34,904 bases of DNA from an uncultured Eubacteriales bacterium (GCA_900313925.1 OMTF01000004.1:1-34904); one strand, 5' to 3'; shown: positions 25,145 to 34,249, numbered from the stretch's first letter. Notes: generated by a model from the letters alone, not told the origin. Numbers and translations are program-made.

Positions 25145-25756
25145 ATGCAAATTATTAGCGTCAAAAAAACATCGCCTGAAAACGTTACTGTTATTTTTGA
25201 TAACGGCAATTCCGTTAAAATGGCACGCAATCTATTTTTGGATCTGCGTCTTCATACGGGAATGGAATTTGACGAAGCTAAGATGCCTGAGCTTTTGAAA
25301 GCTTCTTCATTTTCCCGTTGCAAGCAACACGCCCTTAGACTGTTGAGCCAGCGTATGATGAGCCGTAAGGAACTGAAAGACAAACTAATCTGTAAAGGGG
25401 AAGCGGAAGAGGATGCTGAGAATTCTGTAACGTGGCTTCTCAATCTTGGCTTTCTTGACGATTCTGCTTATGCGGACCTGCTAGTTAAGCATTACAACCA
25501 AAAAGGTTATGGTTCAGCTAGGATCCGCAATGAGCTTTACCGGCATGGGATCCCTAAAGATTTGTGGGAGCAAGCCTTAGTGAATGTATCCGACCCTGTC
25601 GAAAAAATTCTTGACTTTGTTCGCTCAAAAAGTATTGACTTCAATAGCAAGGAGCAAAAAAGAAAAATAACGCAAACTCTTTACCGGCGCGGTTTTAGCT
25701 GGTCAGATATCCACAGTGCTTTGAATTTGCTGGAGGAGAGCTGGGAGGATGAATAA
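25145..25756 (+). CDS. recX: Regulatory protein RecX
   Basis: RecX binds RecA filaments and limits their extension. The 203-residue helical protein has three related repeats typical of the family. The best-conserved region is ALRLLSQRMMSRKELKDKL near residue 65, followed by LNLGFLDDSAYADLLVKHY and KGYGSARIRNELYRHGIP. The ribosome binding site is weak (no clear GGAGG), so translation may be coupled to recA. It lies 5 bases before rimO. Confidence 0.92.
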   Translation: MQIISVKKTSPENVTVIFDNGNSVKMARNLFLDLRLHTGMEFDEAKMPELLKASSFSRCKQHALRLLSQRMMSRKELKDKLICKGEAEEDAENSVTWLLNLGFLDDSAYADLLVKHYNQKGYGSARIRNELYRHGIPKDLWEQALVNVSDPVEKILDFVRSKSIDFNSKEQKRKITQTLYRRGFSWSDIHSALNLLEESWEDE

Positions 25757-25761
25757 ATAGC

Positions 25762-27096
25762 ATGAAAGAAACGCTCTGCGTCATATCTCTGGGTTGTGCA
25801 AAAAACCTAGTAAATTCTGAGCACATGCTAGCGCTACTTGAGCAGCAGGGATATAAAATTACGGAGAATCCGGAAGAGGCAGATGCCATCATAATAAATA
25901 CTTGCGGTTTTATTAATAGTGCAAAAGAAGAGTCTATTGATTCCATTCTAGACGCTGTGCAGCTAAAGAAGAAAGGAAAAATAAAAAAACTGGTTGTCTG
26001 TGGATGCTTAAGCGAACGATATCGAGAAGAAGTTATTAAAGAAATCCCAGAGATCGATGCCATATTTGGCGTGAATGATTATGGAAATATCTGTGGATTC
26101 ATCGATCAGATTTTTTCGGAGAAGAATATCGCCTGCTTTTCAAATTTTAATAAATCGGAATGCTATGTTCCTAGAGAAATTACTACTGGGCCATGTTGGG
26201 CTTATCTCAAGATTGCAGAGGGATGCAATAATTTTTGTTCCTTCTGCTCAATTCCTTATATTCAGGGTCGATATCGTTCAAAGCCAATAGAAGATATACT
26301 TTCGGAAGCGCATTATCTTGCTTCTCTTGGAAATAAAGAGCTAATATTAATTGCTCAAGACACCTCACAATATGGTGTAGATTTGTATGGCAAGCCACGG
26401 CTTTCAGAACTTTTACAACGGTTATCAGAAATAGATGGAATTCAGTGGATACGGCTGCATTATCTTTATCCTGAATCAATAGATGACAGCATTATTTATC
26501 AAATTGCCAACAATAATAAAATTGTTAAGTACGTAGATATGCCGATACAGCACATAAACGATAAAATTCTTAAATTGATGAACCGGCATACCAGCGCATC
26601 AAAAATTAAAGCTTTACTTCTTAAATTGCGGGAGTGCGTTTCCGGAATCGTAATTCGAACCAGTTTAATTACCGGATTTCCCGGTGAAGGAGAAGCAGAA
26701 TTTGAAGAATTATGCGATTTTCTTAAAGAATACAGGTTGGAACGAGTCGGGGTGTTCCCCTATTCGCCGGAAGAAGGAACCGCATCCTATCGTTTGGGAC
26801 ACGTTCCCTTTGCCGTGGCTGAGCGAAGAGCTACATTAATCACTGAGCTCCAAGCTGTTATCTCGGATAACTTTAACAAGTCCCTGATTGGAAGAAGCAT
26901 TCCCATCCTGTGCGAGGGCTTTGACAGTCAACTTGGAATGCACTTTGGGCGAAGCTACATGGATTCTCCTGATGTTGATAACCATGTCTATTTTACCGGA
27001 ATTGCAACGGATGGCGAAATTGCAAACATGCTGATTACAGGTTCTGAGGATGGGAACCTTTTAGGGGAGATCGAACATGAATACAACAGCAAATAA
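25762..27096 (+). CDS. rimO: Ribosomal protein S12 methylthiotransferase RimO
   Basis: RimO is a radical SAM enzyme that adds a methylthio group to Asp88 of ribosomal protein S12. The 444-residue protein shows the MTTase N-terminal cluster cysteines C12, C48 and C82. The radical SAM cluster is in CNNFCSFCSIPYIQG (C155, C159, C162). A TRAM domain is at the C-terminus. The segment SLGCAKNLVNSE separates it from MiaB. Only GGGAGG about 15 bases upstream serves its ATG, so translation may couple to recX. It overlaps pgsA by 20 bases. Confidence 0.95.
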   Translation: MKETLCVISLGCAKNLVNSEHMLALLEQQGYKITENPEEADAIIINTCGFINSAKEESIDSILDAVQLKKKGKIKKLVVCGCLSERYREEVIKEIPEIDAIFGVNDYGNICGFIDQIFSEKNIACFSNFNKSECYVPREITTGPCWAYLKIAEGCNNFCSFCSIPYIQGRYRSKPIEDILSEAHYLASLGNKELILIAQDTSQYGVDLYGKPRLSELLQRLSEIDGIQWIRLHYLYPESIDDSIIYQIANNNKIVKYVDMPIQHINDKILKLMNRHTSASKIKALLLKLRECVSGIVIRTSLITGFPGEGEAEFEELCDFLKEYRLERVGVFPYSPEEGTASYRLGHVPFAVAERRATLITELQAVISDNFNKSLIGRSIPILCEGFDSQLGMHFGRSYMDSPDVDNHVYFTGIATDGEIANMLITGSEDGNLLGEIEHEYNSK

Positions 27097-27637
27097 AATT
27101 ACAATTTTTCGGATTGCATTAATACCAATTTTTCTCATTTTCTTGTATATGGATTTGAAATACTGGGCACTAGCTGTTTATGCTATAGCCTGTCTGTCCG
27201 ATGTTGCAGATGGTTATATTGCACGGCATTATAATCAAATAACAAACTTTGGAAAATTCATTGATCCGCTAGCAGATAAAATGCTTGTCCTCTCTGCAAT
27301 GTGCTTCTTCATTGAAAATAGTCAAATGTTCGGTTGGGCAGTAGCTGTTGTCCTTCTGCGTGAGTTTGCAGTCTCTGGCCTTCGCCTTGTTGCTGTCGAA
27401 CAGGGGCGGGTAATTGCCGCTGCAAAATCCGGAAAACTTAAGACTGGTGTGACAATGGTATCTCTTGGATGCATGATTGTATTTCCCATATGGATGTCTG
27501 AAAATGTCTCTCATATTTTTGATATTATTTTCACTTTTCTTATTCTGATTACAACGGTATATTCCGGCGTTGAATACTTTTTGAAGAATTCTGAAGTATT
27601 CAAGGATAACCAAAATATTAATGCTAGCAAATCTTGA
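27077..27637 (+). CDS. pgsA: CDP-diacylglycerol--glycerol-3-phosphate 3-phosphatidyltransferase PgsA
   Basis: PgsA makes phosphatidylglycerophosphate, the first step to phosphatidylglycerol and cardiolipin. The 186-residue membrane protein has the CDP-alcohol transferase motif DG-x2-AR-x8-G-x3-D-x3-D in DGYIARHYNQITNFGKFIDP followed by LADK. Several hydrophobic segments follow. Start codon and GGGGAG site are inside the 3' end of rimO (20-base overlap), implying coupled translation. The promoter of the following cysS leader overlaps its stop codon. Confidence 0.95.
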   Translation: MNTTANKITIFRIALIPIFLIFLYMDLKYWALAVYAIACLSDVADGYIARHYNQITNFGKFIDPLADKMLVLSAMCFFIENSQMFGWAVAVVLLREFAVSGLRLVAVEQGRVIAAAKSGKLKTGVTMVSLGCMIVFPIWMSENVSHIFDIIFTFLILITTVYSGVEYFLKNSEVFKDNQNINASKS

Positions 27638-27662
27638 CACTAATTTTTACTAATGATAATAT
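27634..27662 (+). promoter_or_regulatory. Promoter of the cysS T-box leader
   Basis: A consensus TTGACA (27634-27639) overlaps the pgsA stop codon. A 17-base spacer leads to TAATAT (27657-27662). Transcription would begin near 27669, giving a leader of about 255 bases. Confidence 0.65.
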
Positions 27663-27668
27663 TCTAGC

Positions 27669-27892
27669 GTAATTACAGGATTTTTCATGTATCGGCTATG
27701 ATTGAAAGTCTGTATTTTTTGCCCGTCACAGAGAAAACCGTATTTGCTGAGATCGGTTGCGGAATAATAATGCAGATGCGTTCAGGAGCTTTAAAGGAGA
27801 AAATGCCTTTACGCTTCGGCAGCGTTATCACGGATAAGAAATAAAAGAGAGTGGAACCGCGTTCTTTACGCCTCTCATGCCTTCATGAGAGG
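27669..27892 (+). promoter_or_regulatory. Cysteine T-box riboswitch
   Basis: A tRNA-sensing leader controlling cysS. The T-box proper (AAGAGAGTGGAACCGCG) lies at about 27844-27861. The antiterminator is formed by GAGAG (27847-27851) with CTCTC (27872-27876) and GCG (27859-27861) with CGC (27869-27871), leaving the bulge TGGAACC. The A of its UGGA fits the discriminator U73 of tRNA-Cys. A candidate TGC specifier lies in AATAATGCAGATG near 27770. The competing terminator is listed separately. Uncharged tRNA-Cys would favour read-through. The 5' boundary is approximate. Confidence 0.9.
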
Positions 27893-27898
27893 TTATAA
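27871..27898 (+). terminator. T-box leader terminator
   Basis: CCTCTCATG (27871-27879) pairs with CATGAGAGG (27884-27892) around CCTT, followed by a T-rich stretch. Its left arm overlaps the antiterminator right arm, so the two structures exclude each other, as required for a T-box switch. Confidence 0.85.
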
Positions 27899-27927
27899 TT
27901 TTACTAGTTTATTGGAGGTCCCGGCTT

Positions 27928-29382
27928 ATGTATTTATATAATTCTGCATCCCATAGGAAAGAGGTGTTTAAGCCTAATAATCCTAAACTAATAACAATGT
28001 ACACCTGCGGTCCTACAGTCTATCATTATGCACATATTGGAAATCTACGCTCCTATATTATGGAAGATATTCTTGAAAAATATCTTCGTTACCTAGGGTA
28101 CAATGTAAAACGCGTAATGAACATTACCGATGTTGGACATTTGACCAGCGACGCTGATACCGGGGAAGATAAAATGCTGAAAGGAGCACGAAGAGAACAT
28201 AAGTCTGTAATGGAAATAGCAAAGTTCTATACGGATGCTTTTTTCGAAGACTGCAAGGACCTCAACATCAAGCGTCCTGATGTTGTAGAACCCGCCACAA
28301 ACTGCATTGACGAGTATATTAAAATAATAGACAAGCTAGTGCATACTGGATACGCTTACTTAGCGGGCGGAAATGTCTATTTTGATACATCGAAACTTAA
28401 GCAATATTATGTGTTTAATGATTTCAGTAAAGAGGACTTGCAAACTGGCGTCCGTGAAGGGGTCGGTGAAGATAAAAACAAAAAGAATACGAATGATTTT
28501 GTCCTCTGGTTTACAAAATCTAAATTTGAAAATCAGGCATTAAAGTGGGATTCTCCCTGGGGAGTAGGTTACCCTGGTTGGCATATTGAATGTTCCGGCA
28601 TTGCAATTAAGCATTGCGGCGAATATCTCGATATTCACTGCGGTGGCATTGACAATGCCTTTCCGCATCATACAAATGAAATCGCGCAATCCGAGTCTTA
28701 TCTGCAGCATCATTGGTGCAATTATTGGATGCACGTTTACCATTTGAATACACCGGAAGGCAAAATGTCAAAGTCCACCGGTGAATTTCTTACTATTTCT
28801 CTTCTTAAAGACAAAGGCTATGATCCTATTAGCTATAGATTTTTCTGCTTGCAGAGTCATTACCGGAAGGCACTCCTCTTTACATGGAAAAATCTCGACA
28901 ATGCCGCACAGACATATTCGAAACTTGTCAATCGAATCGCATTAATTCAGAACGATGGAAAATTGGACGAGCAAGCATATGCCAAATTTGCTGAAAATTT
29001 TCATTCAGCACTTGATAATGATTTAAATACTTCTTCTGCTATTACCTGCCTATATGACGTTCTTAAGGCGGATATCAATGGTGCGACAAAGATCGCCCTT
29101 ATCGATAATTTTGATACTGTTCTAGGTCTTAAACTTATTGAAAAATCCGAAGATATTAAAGCTAAGAGCAAAAGTTTGAAGGCGAAAATTTCCACTTCAG
29201 ACTTCGAAATAGTCTCGGAAGAAGGAGAAGAAAATCCCGAAGTTGAAAAACTGTTGCTGGAGCGTCAAGCGGCAAAAAAAGAGAAGAATTTTGCTCGAGC
29301 TGACGAAATCCGAAATCATCTTTCTGAAATTGGAATTGAAGTGACTGATGTTCCTAAAGGTGTACATTGGTGCAGAAAATAA
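27928..29382 (+). CDS. cysS: Cysteinyl-tRNA synthetase
   Basis: CysS charges tRNA-Cys. The 484-residue class I synthetase has zinc ligand C27 in MYTCGPTVY, the HIGH-type motif YAHIGNLRSY and further zinc residues in GWHIECSGIAIKHCGEYLDI with HHTNEIAQSE. The KMSKS loop is GKMSKSTGEF. The C-terminal anticodon-binding region is complete (VPKGVHWCRK). A GGAGG site precedes the ATG. It is controlled by the T-box leader upstream. Confidence 0.97.
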   Translation: MYLYNSASHRKEVFKPNNPKLITMYTCGPTVYHYAHIGNLRSYIMEDILEKYLRYLGYNVKRVMNITDVGHLTSDADTGEDKMLKGARREHKSVMEIAKFYTDAFFEDCKDLNIKRPDVVEPATNCIDEYIKIIDKLVHTGYAYLAGGNVYFDTSKLKQYYVFNDFSKEDLQTGVREGVGEDKNKKNTNDFVLWFTKSKFENQALKWDSPWGVGYPGWHIECSGIAIKHCGEYLDIHCGGIDNAFPHHTNEIAQSESYLQHHWCNYWMHVYHLNTPEGKMSKSTGEFLTISLLKDKGYDPISYRFFCLQSHYRKALLFTWKNLDNAAQTYSKLVNRIALIQNDGKLDEQAYAKFAENFHSALDNDLNTSSAITCLYDVLKADINGATKIALIDNFDTVLGLKLIEKSEDIKAKSKSLKAKISTSDFEIVSEEGEENPEVEKLLLERQAAKKEKNFARADEIRNHLSEIGIEVTDVPKGVHWCRK

Positions 29383-29433
29383 TAATTGTTTAATAATTGT
29401 TATTAATGTATTTATTCTTATGAGGTGAGCAAA

Positions 29434-30348
29434 ATGCTTGATTTCCTACGTAAGGAAGGAATTAGAGAAGAGCTAATTACGCGCATTGAGGAATTTACTG
29501 CTAAAAACCCGCCGCTTGATCAAGATTTAGCAAGAATTCCGAACCCAAAGTATAAATATTACGGTGCAAATATTTGGGAAATGGCTATCACTGCCCTTCT
29601 TTCGGGTGAAAATATTCTCCTCGTTGGCCCCAAAGCGACTGGTAAAAATGTTTTTGCAGAGAACCTCGCCGCATTATTTCATCGTCCCAGCTGGGATGTT
29701 TCGTTTTATTTAAATACCGATGCCTCAACTTTAATTGGTACTGACACTTTTAAAAACGGAGAAGTATTTTTTCGTAAAGGACCTATTTGCAAATGCGCCG
29801 AAGCAGGTGGTTTTGGCATTCTTGATGAAATAAACATGGCTAAAAATGAATCTCTAGCAGTTCTTCATGCTACTTTGGATTTTAGAAGAATTATTGACGT
29901 TCCCGGATATGAAAGAATTGCGCTTTCTCCTTGTACGCGTTTCATTGCAACAATGAACTACGGATATGCAGGTACACGTGAGTTGAACGAAGCCTTAGCT
30001 TCTCGGTTTATGGTCATTAACATGCCGGTTATTGATAGCAGCGGCCTCATCAAACTAATTAGGGATCAGTTTCCCACAATAAAAGCAAATGCAGCAAATC
30101 AATTTGCAGAGCTTTTTCAAGATATAAGAAAGAAATGTGACAGTTCAGAAATATCTACAAAAGCATTAGACTTACGTGGATTATTAGGTGCCATTACACT
30201 CGTGGATAATGGGTTAGATATAACTTCCTCTTTGGAACTGGGTATTATAAATAAATCATTTGATGATTTTGAGAGACAGTTAGTCAAGGATCTAATTGCA
30301 ACCAGGATCGACCCAACTCTAAAAAGAGAAGATATTTTTGATGCCTGA
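29434..30348 (+). CDS. MoxR/CbbQ-type AAA+ ATPase
   Basis: This 304-residue AAA+ protein resembles the NorQ/CbbQ branch of MoxR ATPases, chaperone-like motors that act on target enzymes with VWA partners. Walker A is GPKATGKN (65-72), Walker B GILDEINMA (128-136), sensor 1 ATMNYGYAGTREL, and the arginine cluster EALASRFMV follows. An in-frame GTG at 29425 is possible but the ATG has GAGG 8 bases upstream. The VWA gene follows 18 bases downstream, the usual pairing. No target enzyme (Rubisco, NO reductase, methanol dehydrogenase) is in the window, so the client is unknown. Confidence 0.92.
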   Translation: MLDFLRKEGIREELITRIEEFTAKNPPLDQDLARIPNPKYKYYGANIWEMAITALLSGENILLVGPKATGKNVFAENLAALFHRPSWDVSFYLNTDASTLIGTDTFKNGEVFFRKGPICKCAEAGGFGILDEINMAKNESLAVLHATLDFRRIIDVPGYERIALSPCTRFIATMNYGYAGTRELNEALASRFMVINMPVIDSSGLIKLIRDQFPTIKANAANQFAELFQDIRKKCDSSEISTKALDLRGLLGAITLVDNGLDITSSLELGIINKSFDDFERQLVKDLIATRIDPTLKREDIFDA

Positions 30349-30366
30349 CAAAAGGCAAAAATCAAA

Positions 30367-32082
30367 ATGGAAATAAGTGAAATTCAAAATAGAAGAGCGT
30401 GCAATATTATTTGGGCAGCAGCCAGAAGCTATGACTTTACTCCTGATTATAAGTCATATAAAGAAGATGGTTCTGCTGATTTATATTGGAACTATATTAT
30501 TGGAGCCGCTCGGTACGAGTTCGATTATAAAAAATTAGAGCCGATATTTTTATCATTTCAAACTTACGAAGATTCCGATATATATGAAGGTCTTCTCTGG
30601 TTGGGTTTGGAAAACTGCATATATGAAAGAGAAGTCTCCACAAGACCTGTTTTACACTACTTGCGTATCTCATACGCTCAGGAAATAGTTTCCAGCGGCA
30701 GCATTTCCAGCTGCAATAATTTATACGATTTAATGCTGTATGCCCATTTCGCTAAAGTCTTAGGCGTTGCATACAAATTAGACTCCTATAACACTCTGTT
30801 ATTGGAAGAATTGGAATTTCCTGGCTCAGCAACAACGGAGGACATTGTTGCTTCAGCCAATACTCTTTTTCAAAAATGGTTTCAGATATCCACTACTGTT
30901 TATAAGAAAAAAAAGGAAATAAATTTTCCGGCATTATTTAGCAAGCAGCATAAAAATAAAAATAGTGCGCGGTTTCGCAAATACGGACATCGAATTTTTG
31001 ACCACCCGAATAACATATATGGGGGAGCCCTAACCGGTCAGCAAGATCAGCGTCAGGTTCCATTGACTAAAATGACGGATTCCGAATTAAAACTTTTTAT
31101 GGAATCTAAATTCGGGAAGCCAATTTTCAATGAGAGCAAAGTTAATAAGATTGACAAGCTTCTGTGTACTGGAAATCATGAAGGGTGTCATCTGCTCATT
31201 ACGAACGGGGACCGAACAGGTCGAAATGCATTAATTAACAATGGATTTGAAGCTCTTCAGAAGCAACGTGAAGCCACACAAGTTCAAAATAACAGGCTTT
31301 ATTACCAACAGCATATTATAAGCAACACTATAATTATTAATCGTTTATCAAATAAAATTAATAATAGTGTACTGCTACATCTGCAGTCTTCCCCTATTAA
31401 GTCAAATATCGGGATATTAGATGCAAGTGCAGTCTGGAAAGCTGTATATCTTAATGACAGCAAAGTATTTACGCGCGAGGACAACAATAATCTTGGCAAT
31501 GTTAGCGTTGACATTCTCCTTGACGCTTCTACTTCGCAAAAGAACAGACAGGAAATCATTTCTACGCAAGGTAGAATTATTGCAGAAAGCCTTGTTCGTT
31601 GTCATATACCGTGCCGTGTAATGTCTTTCTGTTCTATGACCGGCTATACAATTCTTCATGTCTATAAGGAATATAATGACAGTCGTCATACTGACCGTAT
31701 TATGGAGTATGTTTCTAATGGATGCAACCGTGATGGTTTAGCAATACGGGCTGCAAGCTACCTTTTGTCCGAAACACCATATGAGCATAAATTGCTTATT
31801 GTACTCTCCGATGTCAAGCCAAATGACGTTAGAAAAATGCCTGGAAAAGGAGACGAAGAATTTATTAATTATGAATCGCGCGATGCGGTGTATGATGCTG
31901 CCTACGAAGTACGGAGAGCGAAGTCCAGCGGTATCAGTGTAATCTGTGTATTTACAGGTGACGATGAGGATGTTGCGTCAGCAAAAATTGTATATGGGAG
32001 AGATTTCACCCGTATTCGTTCAATGGATTATTTTGCAGATACAGTTGGAAAGCTAATTCAAAACCAAATAAAAATACTGTAA
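30367..32082 (+). CDS. VWA-domain protein, NorD/CobT-like, partner of the AAA+ ATPase
   Basis: This 571-residue soluble protein pairs with the upstream ATPase. The N-terminal 370 residues are helical and poorly conserved, except an Asn-rich linker. The C-terminal VWA domain starts near 380. The MIDAS motif DxSxS is present as DASTS (Asp386). A conserved Thr-containing loop follows in SFCSMTGYTILHVY, and the third site is in LLIVLSDVKPND. This is intact, so metal-dependent ligand binding is expected. Family analogues are NorD, CbbO and the VWA part of CobT. The ribosome binding site is weak, so coupling to the ATPase is likely. The gap to the next gene is 100 bases. Confidence 0.87.
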   Translation: MEISEIQNRRACNIIWAAARSYDFTPDYKSYKEDGSADLYWNYIIGAARYEFDYKKLEPIFLSFQTYEDSDIYEGLLWLGLENCIYEREVSTRPVLHYLRISYAQEIVSSGSISSCNNLYDLMLYAHFAKVLGVAYKLDSYNTLLLEELEFPGSATTEDIVASANTLFQKWFQISTTVYKKKKEINFPALFSKQHKNKNSARFRKYGHRIFDHPNNIYGGALTGQQDQRQVPLTKMTDSELKLFMESKFGKPIFNESKVNKIDKLLCTGNHEGCHLLITNGDRTGRNALINNGFEALQKQREATQVQNNRLYYQQHIISNTIIINRLSNKINNSVLLHLQSSPIKSNIGILDASAVWKAVYLNDSKVFTREDNNNLGNVSVDILLDASTSQKNRQEIISTQGRIIAESLVRCHIPCRVMSFCSMTGYTILHVYKEYNDSRHTDRIMEYVSNGCNRDGLAIRAASYLLSETPYEHKLLIVLSDVKPNDVRKMPGKGDEEFINYESRDAVYDAAYEVRRAKSSGISVICVFTGDDEDVASAKIVYGRDFTRIRSMDYFADTVGKLIQNQIKIL

Positions 32083-32182
32083 CCATTGGCTCTGTCTTAT
32101 TATTTTGAATTTACACATTGTTTAATATATTGATGCTTTCCTGTGTTAGAATTTTCAAAAAAGTATAGGAGTGCAGAATGCA

Positions 32183-32587
32183 ATGCGTTATAGAATAAGC
32201 CAGTGGTTATCTAGCCGTTACGGAGTAGACCCTCTCAATAGAGCTCTATCTGTATTTTCCTGCGCATTGTTTATTGCGTCTATTTTTTTTCGGGGTTATT
32301 GGTCCCGTTTGTTATTAATTATTGGTATTATTTCTCTTATTTTCTGCTACATTCGGATGATGTCAAAAAATTTTGAAAAACGACAGTCGGAGAATCAAAA
32401 GTATATGTCTTTTATAGATAAAATTACTTTAGCATTCAGATTACGCAAAGAGCGCTGGCGTCAGCGTGGCGAATATAAGTTTTTTAGATGTCCTTCCTGC
32501 CATACAATGCTGCGTGTTCCAAAAGGAAAAGGTCGCATCAATATTGTTTGTTGCAAATGTGGTACCTCGTTTCAGGGTAAGACATAA
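32183..32587 (+). CDS. Membrane-anchored zinc-ribbon protein
   Basis: This 134-residue protein has two adjacent transmembrane segments (about 22-55) and a basic linker. It ends in a zinc ribbon, C-P-S-C then C-C-K-C separated by about 20 residues, the pattern of zinc_ribbon_5-like domains. A GTG at 32171 overlaps the AGGAG site, so ATG at 32183 is preferred. The stop overlaps the next gene's start by one base (TAATG). A candidate extended -10 (TGTTAGAAT ending at 32152) lies upstream, so it may head its own transcript. Function unknown. Confidence 0.7.
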   Translation: MRYRISQWLSSRYGVDPLNRALSVFSCALFIASIFFRGYWSRLLLIIGIISLIFCYIRMMSKNFEKRQSENQKYMSFIDKITLAFRLRKERWRQRGEYKFFRCPSCHTMLRVPKGKGRINIVCCKCGTSFQGKT

Positions 32588-33435
32588 TGTTCGGTTTTTT
32601 GATGGCTAACCAAGACCTTCTTTCGGAGGATGAGAAAGAACGATATCGTGGTTGCTACTGTGGATTATGCAAAATCCTAGGCTCCAGACACCATGTCCAG
32701 GCAAGGTTTACCGTGACCTACGACATGGTTTTTCTCATATTATTGCTCTCTTCCCTTTATGAGCCGGAAGAGCATGATGGTAAAGAAGCTTGCATTATAC
32801 ATCCCTTCAAGGCACATCCATTTTGGTTCAATTCTGTTACTGAGTACGCTAGTGACATAAGTATAATGCTAGGATATAATAAACTTTTAGATGATTGGAA
32901 CGACGACTGTGATCCGTACAAATTGTTTACATCGAAGTTATATATTAGTTCCTATCAAAAATTGAAAGATATATACCCAAGCAAGAATAAAGCCCTAATA
33001 ACCGGTTTGCAGAAGATTTCTGAGGGTGAATACCATAACTTATCAAACCCAGATTATATGTCAAGCATTTTCGGCAATATTTTGGGGGAATTATTTGTAT
33101 ACAGAGAAAATGACTACTGGGCTGACACCCTACGGAATTTTGGCTTTCATTTGGGTAAATTTATTTACTTAATGGATGCTGTAGTAGATTTCGGTGAAGA
33201 CAAAAAACGTGGTCGTTACAACCCTCTTTCTTATTTACCTGATGATGGCACTCATTATAAAGAAGCACTTGAAATGACTCTTGATGAAGTAATTCGTATA
33301 TTTGAGCGACTTCCCCTTTTCAATGATATTGGGATTATGAAAAATATTCTTTGCTCTGGCACATGGATACAGTTTGTTCGGGCATTCTATACTCCAGAGA
33401 AAGGAGCTTCCAAGGCTAATGAAAAATCCATATGA
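32587..33435 (+). CDS. DUF5685 family protein
   Basis: This 282-residue protein matches the DUF5685 family found in clostridia, of unknown function. The N-terminal [20 protein letters not shown] and the [13 protein letters not shown] motif with its C-x-C-x2-C cluster are the key marks. The central [18 protein letters not shown] and the acidic [20 protein letters not shown] helical region follow, resembling prenyltransferase-like helical bundles (Asp-rich, inference). Start overlaps the previous stop (TAATG). The last 17 bases overlap the J-domain gene, so the three are translationally coupled. Confidence 0.85.
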   Translation: MFGFLMANQDLLSEDEKERYRGCYCGLCKILGSRHHVQARFTVTYDMVFLILLLSSLYEPEEHDGKEACIIHPFKAHPFWFNSVTEYASDISIMLGYNKLLDDWNDDCDPYKLFTSKLYISSYQKLKDIYPSKNKALITGLQKISEGEYHNLSNPDYMSSIFGNILGELFVYRENDYWADTLRNFGFHLGKFIYLMDAVVDFGEDKKRGRYNPLSYLPDDGTHYKEALEMTLDEVIRIFERLPLFNDIGIMKNILCSGTWIQFVRAFYTPEKGASKANEKSI

Positions 33436-34105
33436 AGTTCTAGGAGTTTCTCCCGATGCAACTGAAGAAGAAATAAAAACTGCATATAGAAGTTTAGCAA
33501 AAAAATACCATCCTGATAGAAACCCCGGCAACCGCGAAGCAGCGGAAAAAATGAATGAAATTAATGCTGCATACGATGCGATAAAAAATGGTACGGCATA
33601 TACTGAGAGCGGATCCACAGGCAGCTATAACAGTGCCAGTGGCTACTACGGGTACAGCGATGGCGGTTGGAACAGCTGGGGCTGGGATTGGGGGCCATGG
33701 TATCAGCAGCAAAGTTATACGAACGAGTACGAATCTGCCGAATGTCAAGCGGCCGCAAATTTCATCTACAGTGGACATTACCAAGAAGCATTAAATGCCC
33801 TGTCCGGCGTCCCGGAATCCGATAGAAAAGGCCAATGGTATTACTTGTCTGCTTTTTCTAATATGAAATTGGGAAATAAAATTGTTGCTATGCAGCATGC
33901 CAAAATGGCAGTTTCGCTCGATCCAAAAAACGTTCAGTATCAGCGGCTACTTGATGATTTAAAAACCGGTTCTGAACACTATAATTACTATGCCCAAGAA
34001 GCGACCGGATCCACACCTATAACAAGCGTATTAACTGCTATATGTGTAGCCAGCTTATGTTTGTCTATATGCGGTGGCTACCCAGGATTTGTTTTATGTT
34101 GCTGA
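33419..34105 (+). CDS. J-domain protein with TPR-like repeats and a C-terminal membrane anchor
   Basis: This 228-residue protein has an N-terminal J domain: [20 protein letters not shown], then HPD at 31-33 in [12 protein letters not shown] Gly/Tyr/Trp/Ser-rich linker spans about 58-100. Residues 107-176 look like two TPR-type helical pairs ([14 protein letters not shown], then [13 protein letters not shown]). A hydrophobic segment at about 200-220 ends the chain near the C-terminus. It would recruit DnaK to a membrane site. The start ATG at 33419 lies inside DUF5685, with an AAGGAG 12 bases upstream. The zinc-finger and C-terminal domains of true DnaJ are missing, so this is a type III J-protein. 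Confidence 0.9.
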   Translation: MKNPYEVLGVSPDATEEEIKTAYRSLAKKYHPDRNPGNREAAEKMNEINAAYDAIKNGTAYTESGSTGSYNSASGYYGYSDGGWNSWGWDWGPWYQQQSYTNEYESAECQAAANFIYSGHYQEALNALSGVPESDRKGQWYYLSAFSNMKLGNKIVAMQHAKMAVSLDPKNVQYQRLLDDLKTGSEHYNYYAQEATGSTPITSVLTAICVASLCLSICGGYPGFVLCC

Positions 34106-34187
34106 GTATATAATTACTTCCACATTCCTTTCTTATTTTCATAAAAATAGTTTGAATGATAAGATTATTATTAATTCCTGTTATTTT

Positions 34188-34213
34188 AAGGCTCAAAAAC
34201 GCAAAAAAGCCTT
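34188..34213 (+). terminator. Weak terminator after the J-domain gene
   Basis: AAGGCT (34188-34193) pairs with AGCCTT (34208-34213) around a 14-base A-rich loop, followed by TTAATTAATT. The stem is short, so it may be a poor terminator. Confidence 0.4.
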
Positions 34214-34220
34214 TAATTAA

Positions 34221-34249
34221 TTGACAAAACCACTATAAGCATGTACAAT
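34221..34249 (+). promoter_or_regulatory. Promoter of the HU gene
   Basis: A perfect TTGACA (34221-34226) and TACAAT (34244-34249) are separated by 17 bases. Transcription would start near 34256. This is a strong promoter, as expected for an abundant protein, and it rules out the ATG at 34241 as the HU start. Confidence 0.85.

Noticed and set aside
29380-29401. TAATAATTGTT repeated twice in tandem at the cysS stop codon
   Set aside because: Eleven-base AT-only duplication; slippage is the simplest explanation and no function is suggested.
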